In this document: piece by piece, positions 5,427 to 6,463 of the stretch | Layout of the letters: the number at the start of each line of letters is the position of its first letter | Position numbering within the stretch: the first letter of the stretch is position 1 | Origin: Rhodospirillales bacterium | GTDB lineage: Bacteria; Pseudomonadota; Alphaproteobacteria; Rhodospirillales; Defluviicoccaceae | Assembly: GCA_026125865.1 (NCBI GenBank) | Contig: JAHCKI010000140.1 | Coordinates: 1 to 6,463 of the forward strand | Direction of reading: 5' to 3' | Length of the DNA stretch: 6,463 nucleotides | The notes under the pieces: model-generated | The model's database searches: none | Told to the model about the DNA's origin: nothing | Seen by the model: the letters and a program-made list of their open reading frames with translations, nothing else | Program-made: the position numbers and the translations under genes

Positions 5427-6372
5427 TCAATATCCGGCAGCCTTGAAGAAGTTGTAGCATTCCTCGTCGGAGAAGAGGTCGCATACGTGCCCCACTGCCT
5501 GCCAGAGGTCGTCATATGTTCGCGCGGCGGCTTTTCGGATCAGGGCCTTCAACTTGGCGATGGCCATTTCGATGGGGTTCAGGTCGGGGCTGTATTGGGG
5601 CAGGAACAGAAACCAAGCGCCGACTTGACGCAGGATCTCGGCGGCCTTTGGGCTTTTGTGGCTGGACAGGTTGTCCTGGATGATGACATCGCCCTTGCAC
5701 AGGGTCGGCGCGAGTTGGGTTTCGACGTAGCGCTCGAACAATTCCTTGTTCATGGCGCCCGGGAAGATCCAGGGCGCGTCGAGGCGGTCATGGCGCAAGG
5801 TGGCGACGAAGGTCTGTGTGTTCCAGTGCCCGAAAGGCGCGTGACCGATCAGCCGCTCGCCGCACGGGGCCCAGCCGGTGGTCTTGGTCATGTTGGTTTT
5901 GAGAGAGGTTTCGTCGAGAAAGCCTATTCGTTCCAGCATGTTACGCATAAACGGCTGGCGCTTGGTGATCCAGTTGCGGCGCGCCAAGCGCACATCCGGG
6001 CGGGCTTGCTCAGACGCACGTAGGACTTTTTTTGTGCGTCAGGCCAAGTCGGCGCAACAACCGCCAGACCGAGCTCCGGTGGACAGTGATCCCGTGATCT
6101 TCGTCCAGGTCCGCAACCAATTCATCGAGGGTCAACTCGCCCTTCTCGGCCATCCGCTCGCGAACCCACCCGGCAATACCGCTGAGCTTGCCGCCACCGG
6201 GGTTGCCCTGCCGCTTCGCCGCAAGCGAGCCCGTCTCCCGCTTCAGCTTGACCATGTCGTTCACGAATTTGATCGAAACGCGGAAATGCCGCGCCGCACA
6301 GCGATGGCTGTTGCCTTCCTCCACAAACGCGACAACCCGTTCCCGCAACTCAATAGGATGCGGCTTGCCCAT
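5427..6372 (-). CDS. IS630-family transposase, two frames joined by a shift at an A7 run
   Basis: This DDE transposase cuts and inserts the element at TA sites. The first frame runs from ATG 6372 to a TGA at 6012-6010: an N-terminal helix-turn-helix region (MGKPHPIELRERVVAFVEEG, then SHRCAARHFRVSIKFV) and a second winged-helix-like part ending in LLRRLGLTHKK. The second frame continues without a proper start as VLRASEQARPDVRLARRNW and ends at 5427. Joined, they give about 314 residues, normal for IS630. Catalytic residues would be D153 (GFLDETSLKT), D233 (IIQDNLSSHKS) and E268 (SPDLNPIEMAIAKLK), with 34 residues between the last two. The start is set by GGAGG (complement of 6379-6383), six bases upstream; a longer in-frame ATG at 6453 would run into the inverted repeat. 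The break is either programmed, as reported for many IS630 members, or a one-base mutation. Confidence 0.88.
6027..6033 (-). other. A7 slippery run joining the two transposase frames
   Basis: On the coding strand this is CAC-AAA-AAA-AGT in the first frame. The second frame is closed upstream by a TGA at 6041-6039 and the first frame is closed downstream by TGA at 6012-6010. The change must therefore happen in a window of about 26 bases, and the seven A's are its only homopolymer. Losing one A, gaining two, or a +1/-2 ribosomal shift would all restore the protein. Confidence 0.65.
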
Positions 6373-6448
6373 CCATAACCTCCAATATCCGGTCCTCTCG
6401 AAACAAAATAACAGCTCAACCCCCGTCGAGATACCGAATCTTATAAGT

Positions 6449-6460
6449 TGCAACGTGCTC
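6449..6460. repeat. IS630 right terminal inverted repeat
   Basis: TGCAACGTGCTC, the exact complement of the left end. It is followed by TA at 6461-6462 and by the last base of the window, A. Confidence 0.9.
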
Positions 6461-6463
6461 TAA

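Larger units (their letters stand above)
5404..6460 (-). mobile_element. Complete IS630-family insertion sequence
   Basis: The element is 1057 bp long. Its ends are perfect 12-bp inverted repeats, GAGCACGTTGCA at 5404-5415 and TGCAACGTGCTC at 6449-6460. It is flanked on both sides by TA (5402-5403 and 6461-6462), the target duplication typical of the IS630/Tc1-mariner group. It encodes one transposase on the minus strand split over two frames, with 87 bp upstream of the start and 11 bp between the stop and the left inverted repeat. No passenger gene is present. Both ends are intact, so it may be mobile if the frame change is made. Confidence 0.93.

Noticed and set aside
5269..5457. 62-residue ORF across the repeat cluster
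   Set aside because: It is built from the repeats and crosses the left end of the insertion sequence; its PDYASL-like stretch is a translation of the palindromic repeat.
5421..6023. 200-residue plus-strand ORF inside the insertion sequence
   Set aside because: It is the shadow of the transposase, whose catalytic D, D and E motifs lie on the minus strand.

Overview
The window looks like chromosomal DNA of a GC-rich alphaproteobacterium, probably Rhodospirillales-like. The evidence is the divergent lysC/ubiG pair, a DUF1178 protein beside ubiG, a long-form HisG, and GC-rich codon use throughout. No rRNA, tRNA or CRISPR array is visible. The genus cannot be named from the sequence alone.

Layout, left to right. 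(1) 1-468, minus: the N-terminal 156 codons of aspartate kinase (lysC), cut by the window edge. (2) 469-670: divergent intergenic region with two copies of the palindrome GGTGCACC just upstream of ubiG. (3) 671-1465, plus: ubiG, the ubiquinone O-methyltransferase. (4) 1490-1915, minus: a DUF1178 zinc-ribbon-like protein, convergent with ubiG. (5) 1916-2242: a 327-bp intergenic region whose right half is AT-rich and holds a promoter candidate and two near-perfect palindromes. (6) 2243-3388, plus: an uncharacterised transcription regulator with a C-terminal LuxR/GerE helix-turn-helix. (7) 3389-3656: a spaced direct repeat, a strong hairpin terminator and a weak promoter candidate. (8) 3657-4529, plus: hisG (long form), then 4583-5191, plus: a PaaY/gamma-carbonic-anhydrase-type hexapeptide protein, probably co-transcribed. 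(9) 5192-5403: a cluster of dispersed palindromic (REP-like) repeats. (10) 5404-6460: a complete IS630-family insertion sequence with 12-bp perfect terminal inverted repeats, flanking TA dinucleotides, and a transposase split at an A7 run.

The host genes are mostly housekeeping (aspartate-family amino acids, ubiquinone, histidine) and do not form one pathway. I see no defence system or novel multi-gene system. The most informative signals are the IS630 element sitting inside the loop of a REP-like palindrome, which allows a prediction of the bases just beyond the window; the palindromes in the AT-rich leader of the LuxR-type regulator; and the A7 recoding site in the transposase.
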